A stretch of 64,000 nucleotides of DNA from Richelia sinica FACHB-800 (lineage in GTDB: Bacteria > Cyanobacteriota > Cyanobacteriia > Cyanobacteriales > Nostocaceae), in NCBI RefSeq assembly GCF_014698825.1, contig NZ_JACJTT010000019.1:32634-96633 (forward strand), given 5' to 3'. Below, piece by piece: positions 56,958 through 64,000 of this stretch; positions within the stretch are counted from its first letter, which is position 1, and each line of letters opens with the position of its first letter. The notes beneath the pieces are model-generated. The model searched no databases and was not told the DNA's origin. It saw only the letters and a list, made by a program, of their open reading frames with translations. The position numbers were made by a program, and so were the translations under genes.

Positions 56958-57632
56958 ATGAAAGCCGTAATTTTGTTATCTGGGGGATTAGATTCTTCTA
57001 CAGTGATTTATCAAGCGAAAGCTGATGGCTGTGATTGTTATGCCATTTCTTTCGATTATCAACAACGACACCGCAGAGAGTTGCAGTCAGCTTTAGATGT
57101 GGCTCAAGCTGTTGGGGTGTTAGAACACCAAGTTGTGAATTTTGATTTACGTCTGTGGGGTGGTTCGGCATTAACAGATAACAAAATTGATTTACCACAA
57201 GATCGCTCCGTGGTAGATATGGCTAGCAATATTCCTATTACCTATGTCCCTGCTCGCAATACAATATTTTTGAGCTTTGCTTTGGGATATGCAGAGGCGA
57301 TCGCTGCCCAAAGGGTATATATTGGCGTTAATGCCTTAGATTACTCTGGATATCCTGATTGTCGTCCTGATTATATCCAAGCTATGCAAGAAGTTTTCCG
57401 CTTGGGTACCAAACAAGGAAGGGAAGGACAACCCATAGAAATTGTTTCACCATTGATTAATTTGAAAAAAACCGCAATTATTCAATTGGGTAATCAGTTA
57501 GGAGTGCCTTGGCATCTCACCTGGTCTTGTTATGCTGGTGGTGATGTTGCCTGTGGTGTTTGTGATTCCTGTCGGTTAAGGTTAGCCGCTTTTGCAGAGT
57601 TAGGATTAGAAGATCCAGTTGCTTACGCTTGA
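56958..57632 (+). CDS. queC: 7-cyano-7-deazaguanine (preQ0) synthase
   Basis: A 224-residue enzyme of queuosine synthesis that turns 7-carboxy-7-deazaguanine into preQ0 using ammonia and ATP. The PP-loop is LLSGGLDSST (6-15), and the zinc site is CYAGGDVACGVCDSCRLR at the C-terminus. Full length. Confidence 0.96.
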   Translation: MKAVILLSGGLDSSTVIYQAKADGCDCYAISFDYQQRHRRELQSALDVAQAVGVLEHQVVNFDLRLWGGSALTDNKIDLPQDRSVVDMASNIPITYVPARNTIFLSFALGYAEAIAAQRVYIGVNALDYSGYPDCRPDYIQAMQEVFRLGTKQGREGQPIEIVSPLINLKKTAIIQLGNQLGVPWHLTWSCYAGGDVACGVCDSCRLRLAAFAELGLEDPVAYA

Positions 57633-57645
57633 AGTTCAGAAGTCA

Positions 57646-57707
57646 GTAGGGGCGGGTTTACAGATATCATCAACTATGAACGAGAATTTTGGTAAACCCG
57701 CCCGTAC
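57646..57707. repeat. Dispersed palindromic repeat
   Basis: GTAGGGGCGGGTTTAC and GTAAACCCGCCCGTAC are inverted arms around a 30-base loop. The same arms occur at 52211-52391. Confidence 0.75.
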
Positions 57708-57885
57708 AGAAGTATGCCTACGGCACGCTGCGCGAACAGAAGTTTGGAAGTTTGGAAATGTTGAAAAATGCAAGAATTCAGCAGCAATCGCATGAATTAT
57801 TCTGTAACTCCTGCAACTTCTGTAACTTCTGTCTTCTTCTTTCTGCGCCACGCTGCATGAACAGGAGTTTAAAGGTGTTGACAAT

Positions 57886-59232
57886 TTAACCCAAGCGAAT
57901 TTGGATTTGATGTAAGCGTGGCCCCGCGACGGAAATAATTGTAAATTCTAAATTTTGATAATGAAAAATTTCACCTTTAGCGGGAATTTTTTGGAGCTGA
58001 TATAGTAAAAAACCTCCTAAGGTTTGGTATTCTCGCATTAACGGTAAATTAATATGTAAAACTTCATTTACTTCTTCCAAATTTATTTGCGCTTGGACTA
58101 AAAATGTCTGTTTATCTATCATTTGAATCAGCAAGTCATCACTACTTTCTGATTCACCAACGCTGCCAATAATTTCTGCAATTACATCTTGAATAGTCAC
58201 CAATCCCACTGTACCCCCGAATTCGTTTACCACAATCACCATTGGTGGTTTTTCTTTCTGCATTGTTGGTAAAAGTTCACTTAGGGGGGTTTGTTCTGGG
58301 ACAAATCGTGCAGAACGTATCCAAGGCTGAATTTGTGTATTTAGGGTCAGTTTTCCGACGGCTAAAGGTTGGGCTAAATCCTTAAAATAAACAATACCGC
58401 GAATGTCGTCTAAAGATTCACCAATGACTGGGTAGCGGGAGTGCCCTGTGGCTGTCATTTGGTCAAGAAATGCCTGTAAGGTAGCATCTGTTGGCAAAGC
58501 CACAATACTAGTGCGGGGAATCATCACATTTTGGGCTGTCACATCCCCAAATTCAAATACGTTATTGAGTAGTTCTCGTTCTGTGTGTTCTAAACCAGTA
58601 GATTCTCGTTCTGTGGAAATAATTAATTGTAATTCTTCTGGTGTAACTGGTGGTCGCCAACTTTGACCTGTATATTCAACACCAAATAAGCGTAATAAGT
58701 AACGGGTGGATTGATTGAGAATCCAAATAAAAGGGCTAAAAAATCGGACGATCGCTTTGACTGAAGGTCCGAGCAGTCTAGCTAGCTGTTCTGAATATAG
58801 CATTGCTACTGATTTAGGACATAATTCGCCTAAAACAATTTGCAGGTAAGCTATTAAAAAAAATGTGATGGGTACAGATAAGGAATGAGTGAGGACATTA
58901 CTCATCTTCATGGGTAAAGGTAAGGTTTTGAGCCATGCTTCCACTAAGACAGCAATGGTTCCCTCCCCAATCCAACCTAATGCCAAACTAGACAGGGTAA
59001 TACCTAATTGGGCTGTTGATAGTAACCTATCAATACTACGTTGTAACATTTCGACAGCGATCGCTGGAATGTCCCCAGCCTGTACCAACTGATGAATACG
59101 TGTTCGCCGGACTGTCACCATAGAAAACTCAGCAGTGACAAAAAAGGCGTTGATCATAATCAGTAACAACACGCTAAATAGTCGCAGCCCTACATCTGTC
59201 CAACTTATGCTAGGAAAACCACTCACTGCCAA
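57886..59232 (-). CDS. CNNM/CorC (HlyC-family) membrane protein with CBS domains
   Basis: A 448-residue protein: four-helix DUF21/CNNM membrane domain (about 15-205), CBS pair (about 225-345, MIPRTSIVALP, VIVVNEFGGTVGLVT) and a CorC/HlyC C-terminal domain (about 365-445). The family is linked to Mg2+/Co2+ export. GTVGLVT is the conserved CBS core. Single gene. Confidence 0.93.
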   Translation of the reverse strand: MAVSGFPSISWTDVGLRLFSVLLLIMINAFFVTAEFSMVTVRRTRIHQLVQAGDIPAIAVEMLQRSIDRLLSTAQLGITLSSLALGWIGEGTIAVLVEAWLKTLPLPMKMSNVLTHSLSVPITFFLIAYLQIVLGELCPKSVAMLYSEQLARLLGPSVKAIVRFFSPFIWILNQSTRYLLRLFGVEYTGQSWRPPVTPEELQLIISTERESTGLEHTERELLNNVFEFGDVTAQNVMIPRTSIVALPTDATLQAFLDQMTATGHSRYPVIGESLDDIRGIVYFKDLAQPLAVGKLTLNTQIQPWIRSARFVPEQTPLSELLPTMQKEKPPMVIVVNEFGGTVGLVTIQDVIAEIIGSVGESESSDDLLIQMIDKQTFLVQAQINLEEVNEVLHINLPLMREYQTLGGFLLYQLQKIPAKGEIFHYQNLEFTIISVAGPRLHQIQIRLG

Positions 59233-59328
59233 AGCTCATGTAACAACTACATCTCCACTTTTGGTTTGGGATTTTAGATTGGAACATATCTTACCCTTTA
59301 CCAATGACCAATCTAAAAATTGTTCCAC

Positions 59329-60027
59329 CTACTTTTCTACAGGAATATCAGCTAACTGTAGTTTTAATTTTTGAGCAGGATAGTCAGTTAATGCCAATGA
59401 TATCTTTTTAACATCATCTAATAAAGCCGTAGGAATACTCACTGTACCTGTAAATTCTTGACCCTTAGCAGGTAACTCTGATGGTAAACCTTCAGTAATT
59501 GCACTGAGGGTTCTGCCTTTGTCATCTGTAACATCTAAAAAACTATACAGGAAGCGAACGGAATCAGCACCTTTATTTCGCATTTTGACTTTTAGTAATA
59601 AATCACCACCAGAGTAGCGTACAGACTGTACAGACATGGTAACACCTTCACTCTCAGCTGCAATTGGGAATCCTGGTTGTAGTTTTTCTTCTACTGCTTC
59701 TTGAGGCTTATCCTGAGATTCCGATTTGCTGGCAATGATTTCTTCTTCTTCCTCTTGCTTTTCGGCTTGGGTATCTTTAGCTTTACCTTCCATCCTGGCT
59801 TTCACTGTTTTCAGGATATCCTCTTCTTTTAAGAAGGTAACTCCTCCCGGTTGGTTGTTATTCTTCCCAGCAGAAAACTTGGTGGTGCTAGGACGACCAT
59901 CTGGGGTGTTCACACCCTTAAGGGCCATACTGCCAAGATTGAACCCTAAAAAGGCGCTCACAGAACCTGAGCCTAACATCAGGAATAATAAAATTAAGGT
60001 CAGAAGTACGGTGGAATTGATATTCAT
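59329..60027 (-). CDS. Hypothetical exported or anchored protein
   Basis: A 232-residue protein with an N-terminal membrane anchor (VLLTLILLFLMLGSGSVSAF), a Lys/Glu-rich charged linker (about 70-120) and a C-terminal beta-sandwich-like domain (VTMSVQSVRYSGGDLLLKVK, then VRFLYSFLDVTDDKGRTL), similar to DUF4352-type folds. No function is known. Confidence 0.75.
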   Translation of the reverse strand: MNINSTVLLTLILLFLMLGSGSVSAFLGFNLGSMALKGVNTPDGRPSTTKFSAGKNNNQPGGVTFLKEEDILKTVKARMEGKAKDTQAEKQEEEEEIIASKSESQDKPQEAVEEKLQPGFPIAAESEGVTMSVQSVRYSGGDLLLKVKMRNKGADSVRFLYSFLDVTDDKGRTLSAITEGLPSELPAKGQEFTGTVSIPTALLDDVKKISLALTDYPAQKLKLQLADIPVEK

Positions 60028-60299
60028 CGCTGCTTAGTAATTAGAGAATCAGGCAAAGTTTATTTAAAAACATCAAAGCGTATTCTATATTCCTATGAGG
60101 AACTTCATCAATATTAGTCTGCTCTCTCCCTTTGTTACACGATCACACCAGAGTTTGGTAAATTGTCAGGCGATCGCTCACATCTTGGAAATTTATGCTA
60201 TAATGTTATGTTGTTATAGTCGAAATCTGTGGATAAAAATACTAAAGCTAGAAATTAGCTCCTAAAATTAGGTATTATTCACATGAAATCAACAAACCT

Positions 60300-60372
60300 G
60301 CGCCTTTGGCCGATTGGGGAGGCAACGAACTCATAATTCGTCTTCAGGCTGGTTCGATTCCAGCAGGGCGCA
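60300..60372 (+). tRNA. Atypical tRNA with CAT anticodon (Met- or Ile2-type)
   Basis: It folds as a cloverleaf: acceptor GCGCCTT/AGGGCGC (one G-T pair) with A discriminator, a short D stem GCC/GGC, anticodon arm ACGAA-CTCATAA-TTCGT and T arm GCTGG-TTCGATT-CCAGC. Anticodon CAT can be Met or, if modified, Ile. The D arm and body do not resemble the usual cyanobacterial Met or Ile2 tRNAs that I recall. Its 3' part is duplicated at 62019-62048 as an attachment site. Confidence 0.85.
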
Positions 60373-60400
60373 TTTAACTAAAACTTAATCTCACACACCA

Positions 60401-60427
60401 TTCAGACGAATTATGAGTACGTCTGAA
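60401..60427. other. Hairpin carrying an inverted copy of the tRNA anticodon arm
   Basis: TTCAGACG/CGTCTGAA is a perfect 8-bp stem around the loop AATTATGAGTA. The region 60405-60424 is the reverse complement of the tRNA's anticodon arm (about 60323-60342) with about two mismatches. In one transcript the two could pair and compete with tRNA folding. Confidence 0.6.
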
Positions 60428-60705
60428 TCCCTTTGTACGACTAGTAAATAGAGCATTTAACTAACAGTATTTTAAGGTGTAGATGGAAGCTTTTGCAGTG
60501 GATAAGTAGTTACTTAAATACCTACTTTCTCTCAGTTTTCTCTCAATACAATTATTGTATCCCCAAACAAATACTTACAGGTGATTAGTTGATTGAGATA
60601 AAATTATTGCATCTGGCTATTACATAATATTAATTAATCAACTAAATATGTATTCATCCATTTAACTTATCTTTTATTTGGCAGATAACCGTATCAGCTA
60701 ATTAC

Positions 60706-61932
60706 TCAGTTCATATTGACCTGTAATGCCTCTGTTTTGAGTTTCAGGTATAAACGGTTAGCCAAATGACGTAAGGCGTGAGTTTGAGTAAATCTTGTGT
60801 CCTTAGTCCATCTCACTAATGACTTTCTTGCAATATCACTAAGATACTTCCTAACGAAACCTGGATTTTCTGAGTTAAGTTCAACAGTTGGCAACTTACC
60901 TGATTTAATATCTAACTTCTCAATCAAATCAGGATAGGTAGGTGGAACCATCGGACGTGCTAACCTGTAGCCTGTTTTAGTTGTAGTACCTAAAAGCGTT
61001 TTATCACCTACTACAGCAATCATTTCTTTATTATTCGGGTCATTAAGTGCAGCTATGATCACCCCATCTTTAGTTTTGTATGGCTGATTAATATTTTGAA
61101 CTGCAAAAACTTCATGTAATCTCATGCCGTAAATGACCTGCATTGAAAACACAAACAGCCAACACTGCCTAGATTCAAGATTACATCTGTGATCATTCAA
61201 AGCTTCCGTAATTACACTTTCCCTCAAGTTCAGAAAGTCATCTAATGAGATGCTTTGGAGATTTTCTTTAAACTTGGTTTGAGTAACGTCAATTTTAGCT
61301 AGTTCATCTCGTAACTTGACATTATCAACAATTTCAGCAAGCTTTTTCATAGCACACACACAAAGCTTGAAAACCTTAGTACCACGTTCTTTGCTGTCAA
61401 TTACGGCTTTTATGTCCTTATAGTTGACTGTGTTATTTGCTGGTAGCAGCTTGTAAAACATTCCATAAGTGTCATACCAGCATGATTGATGGCTAGGATT
61501 GTTTCTATCTCGCTGTTGACGCTTCTTTGTGTAGCTGTTCCAATAGCTGTCTTCTACCAGCTTAATAGCTTCACCAAATGTAATCAGATCATTCCTGACT
61601 TGGTTATTCTCAAGAATTACCGTATCGTACCAATCGCAAAATTCTGTCTCACTGCTAAACTTGGTTAACGCTTCACTTACCTTGTTTGCTTTTTCTAACG
61701 CTTTGACTATACCTATTTCAGTAAAATCACAATTACAAGCTTTACCTACTCGCTTATCACCCAACTTAAACTGAAGTAATATATATGTCCCAGACGCTTT
61801 TACGTCCCGTTTCAGTCCCACACCTTTGGGTGTTTGCTTCTGTATTTCTTTGAATAATGCTAATAAGCGTTCATACCCAATTAAGCGATTGCTTAGATTG
61901 CTTGCTGTAAATTGTTTTTCAGTTTCTCTCAT
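60706..61932 (-). pseudogene. Phage-type tyrosine recombinase, C-terminally truncated
   Basis: 408 residues with an N-terminal SAM-like part and catalytic region: the first Arg lies in YGMRLHEVF and the His-x-x-Arg box in THALRHLANRL. After this box only 14 residues remain (KLKTEALQVNMN), and no catalytic Tyr or GH-x-x-x-x-T-x-x-Y region is found. It is probably inactive. It lies between the 30-bp attachment repeats. Confidence 0.78.
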
Positions 61933-62297
61933 TTCTCTCTCAATTCTGTTTAGCGGTGGAAACGGAATTGAAAGAAAACTGGTGATCCAAACCTGCTAAA
62001 GTCGGCTATCAGTTAAATAGGCTGGTTCGATTCCAGCAGGGCGCATTTTATCTCATACATTAACAGCAAGAGTTTGATAGTTTTCTGGTAGCACTGGAAT
62101 ATCTTGTTTTGCTCAAAATTCACTCAAACTCATTTTAAATGTTGGTAACAAAGGCCCGCAACTACTACTATGAGTTTAAAAATCATCAATTGGATAGTTT
62201 GCCTCAACCATCAAAAAGCTTTGGGATGAGAAAATGTTCACTAACCCTACGGACAGATAACCGCAGGGGTAGGGAAAGCATTAAAAGTCAACAATAG
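61933..62297. other. Integrase upstream region and right attachment site
   Basis: It includes the attachment repeat copy at 62019-62048 and about 250 bp beyond it with no gene. GTTTAGCGGTGGAAACGGAA (61947-61966) is the integrase leader. Nothing else is seen. Confidence 0.45.
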
Positions 62298-62717
62298 TTA
62301 ACGGGTGGATAGAGTTTCAAAACGGTACTCAGTACCAATTTTGAGTTTATTGGCATTGTAACGGGGAGACATCAGCAAAGAAGTGTCGTAAGGAGTTGGT
62401 AAGTCAGGGGTACGTAGATAAGGGTCTTCAGTTGCTTGTTTAGCTAAAACATCTCTATACACACTATTTACCAATTCAGCATCGGCAACAATTTCATTAT
62501 CTGTAAAGGAATCATGGGGATTTAATCCTACCCCTACCAGGGAGTCTAGCTGACGCTGGGGAGTGTTGTTATTGTAGAAATTGCTATCAAACCGAAAGAA
62601 TGCTCTGTCAAATACATCATTAGTAGTTTGATAATTAGCTACTTGTGCCGTGGCAGGCAAGGCTGTAGTAGTTAATAACATCAATAATCCACTAAAAGCT
62701 TTCAAGTTTATACCCAT
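62298..62717 (-). CDS. Hypothetical exported protein
   Basis: A 139-residue protein with a signal peptide (MGINLKAFSGLLMLLTTTAL, cleavage after ATA). The mature part is polar and probably disordered, with many Asn, Asp and Pro (FYNNNTPQRQLDSLVGVGLN). No domain is recognised. It is divergent from pyrE. Confidence 0.7.
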   Translation of the reverse strand: MGINLKAFSGLLMLLTTTALPATAQVANYQTTNDVFDRAFFRFDSNFYNNNTPQRQLDSLVGVGLNPHDSFTDNEIVADAELVNSVYRDVLAKQATEDPYLRTPDLPTPYDTSLLMSPRYNANKLKIGTEYRFETLSTR

Positions 62718-62816
62718 GTTTACAACTCCTCAAGTTTTGGGTGAATCTTAACTTATGCTTGATTTGAGAACTCTGATGAGTTCAACCTTACTGTGTAACA
62801 CAACTTTTAACGCTTT

Positions 62817-63437
62817 GTGATGTCTTATTCTACACAAACCTCTAGTCAATCAGAAACTTGGGCCGCTACTGCTGATTTAACTACCCTGCGTCAGAAATTA
62901 CTAGATTTATTTTGCCAACTTGCTTATCAAGAAGGTGATTTTGTTCTTTCTTCTGGACAACGTAGTTCTTACTATATTAATGGTAAACAAGTTACACTCC
63001 ACCCACAAGGGGCAACAGCGATCGCTCGGTTATTATTACCCCTATTACCAGCAAATACCCAAGCTGTAGCTGGTTTAACCTTGGGTGCTGACCCGATAGT
63101 TAGTGCGGTCAGTGTCGTTTCTGTGTATGAAAATCAACCCATCCCCGCATTGATTATTCGTAAAGAAACCAAAGGTCATGGCACTATGGCTTATATTGAA
63201 GGGCCAACCTTACCAGCAGGTGCAAATGTAGTGGTATTAGAAGATGTGGTCACTACAGGACAGTCAGCGATGAAAGCGGTGGGAAGATTACGGGATGCAG
63301 GTTATACCGTAGATAGAGTTATTGCTTTAGTGGATAGACAGCAAGGGGGAGCAGAGTTTTATCAGTCTGTTGGGTTAAATTTTGAAGCGATATTTACCAT
63401 TAAGGATCTGCAAGAACATTATCGGGAGATCAATTAA
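62817..63437 (+). CDS. pyrE: Orotate phosphoribosyltransferase
   Basis: A 206-residue enzyme of de novo pyrimidine synthesis that joins orotate and PRPP to OMP. The PRPP loop is VVVLEDVVTTGQSAMKA (about 139-155), and the flexible-loop lysines lie in IRKETKGHGT. Full length for cyanobacteria. Confidence 0.95.
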   Translation: MMSYSTQTSSQSETWAATADLTTLRQKLLDLFCQLAYQEGDFVLSSGQRSSYYINGKQVTLHPQGATAIARLLLPLLPANTQAVAGLTLGADPIVSAVSVVSVYENQPIPALIIRKETKGHGTMAYIEGPTLPAGANVVVLEDVVTTGQSAMKAVGRLRDAGYTVDRVIALVDRQQGGAEFYQSVGLNFEAIFTIKDLQEHYREIN

Positions 63438-63540
63438 GTTTTGGGCAATAAATTTACCAGATCCAGATAATAGTGGAAACCATGTATTTTTCCATTCAAT
63501 GGACATCTGGTGAACTTAAAGATGCGTTGTCTATCATCTT

Positions 63541-63571
63541 TATAGAGACGTTCCAACGGAACATCTCTATA
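63541..63571. repeat. Small palindromic repeat
   Basis: TATAGAGACGTTCC / GGAACATCTCTATA (one mismatch) with a 3-base loop. A TATAGAGACGTTCC-type palindrome recurs in Nostoc-group genomes (from memory). Confidence 0.65.
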
Positions 63572-63705
63572 AGGGTTTCAAACCACGCACATTTAATTAC
63601 CAAGGTGGAAGAATTCAACTCTTATCCACCTATTTTTTATGGTTCAGAGTTAATATACAAGTAGCACTGTAATTCTGTAATTTTTATGACTGTAGTTACT
63701 GCTAT

Positions 63706-63912
63706 TTGATAGACCATCCTACTGCTGGTGACATACTACTGGTAATTGAAATCTCTAGTTCTACTTTAAAATATGACCAGGAAATAAAATTACCTTTATA
63801 TGCACAAGCAGGAATTTCTGATTATTGGATATTTAATTTAGTGGATAGTTGTTTGGAATCCTACAGCGAACCTTATCAAGATACACAAGGTAGCAGAAAT
63901 GTTGAATGTTAA
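63706..63912 (+). pseudogene. Uma2-family (PDDEXK-type) fragment
   Basis: DHPTAGDILLVIEISSSTLK and YDQEIKLPLYAQAGISDYWI, then a short tail, match the middle of Uma2/DUF820 nuclease-like proteins (usually about 190 residues). The N-terminal half is missing and the end is degenerate. The first codon (TTG at 63706) is not a real start. Confidence 0.65.
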
Positions 63913-64000
63913 GAAAAATCAGATAAAAATAGCCCAAAATATGGTAATTTTGGGCGAATAATTAAAATATATTAGTTAAGTTGTGATTATAAATTCCTTT

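Larger units (their letters stand above)
60346..62048. mobile_element. Small decayed integrative element at a tRNA
   Basis: A 30-bp direct repeat starting AGGCTGGTTCGATTCCAGCA lies at 60346-60375 (inside the tRNA 3' end) and 62019-62048. Between them is one truncated integrase gene and no other recognised gene. The geometry (intact tRNA, duplicated 3' end, integrase inside) is that of a prophage- or plasmid-derived element reduced to about 1.7 kb. Confidence 0.85.

Noticed and set aside
63473..63664. 63-residue frame after pyrE
   Set aside because: It runs through the palindromic repeat at 63541 and shows no recognisable protein pattern.

Overview
The window comes from a filamentous, heterocyst-forming type of cyanobacterium (Nostoc/Anabaena group, Nostocales). 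Evidence: carboxysome shell genes ccmK3-ccmK4, the plastid-type ribosomal protein PSRP-3/Ycf65, a stand-alone atpD-atpC pair, frequent GCGATCGC (HIP1) octamers, 7-bp tandem repeats of the TGTCACC type, a PEP-CTERM protein and a type V-K CRISPR-associated transposon (CAST).

Layout. (1) 1-13231, minus strand: a lipopeptide/polyketide assembly line (FAAL-ACP-C-A(Ser)-PCP, a TauD-like hydroxylase, KS-AT-KR-ACP-E, and the start of another NRPS), beside a plus-strand TonB-dependent siderophore receptor with two AMIN domains (13921-16905). A lipopeptide siderophore is a reasonable but unproven product. (2) 16963-18289: small genes, then an intact tRNA-Val(GAC).

(3) 18315-27942: a complete V-K CAST of about 9.6 kb placed 3' of tRNA-Val. 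In order it holds the crRNA-side end with six TnsB-type sites, a delocalised 17-nt homing guide matching the tRNA, an 8-repeat CRISPR array, tracrRNA, cas12k, the divergent MerR-type repressor cvkR, cargo (hsdM remnant and a Panacea-Fic toxin-antitoxin pair), tniQ, tnsC, tnsB and the tnsB-side end. (4) 27937-28094: directly abutting it, sharing one TGTACA, is the crRNA-side end of a second, divergent CAST that keeps its own homing guide for the same tRNA; an IS66 remnant follows. The locus is therefore a tandem CAST attachment site, and the older occupant is nearly gone. This is the most interesting structure in the window.

(5) 28479-33893: a lipoprotein, an archease/RtcB relic, a phosphoribosyltransferase, a hibernation factor fused to a cold-shock domain, a CapA relic, a baeRF protein and a UPF0182 relic. 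This is a stress/translation-repair group undergoing deletion. (6) 34275-36171: a PEP-CTERM protein, a TumE/TumA-like toxin-antitoxin pair and a nuclease relic. (7) 36498-63437: mostly core genome: ATP synthase beta/epsilon, a PilJ-SpoIIE phosphatase, an SPFH protein, a WD40 protein with a degenerate kinase domain, PSRP-3, a HAD phosphatase, a methyltransferase, a TPR protein, a hydrolase, CcmK3/4, DUF3326, a CPBP protease, a ParM/ParR-type pair, DedA, a Gfo/Idh/MocA oxidoreductase, QueC, a CorC/HlyC protein and PyrE. Inside it, 60346-62048 is a small decayed integrative element flanked by 30-bp attachment repeats at an atypical tRNA(CAT). The window ends in a Uma2 nuclease fragment.
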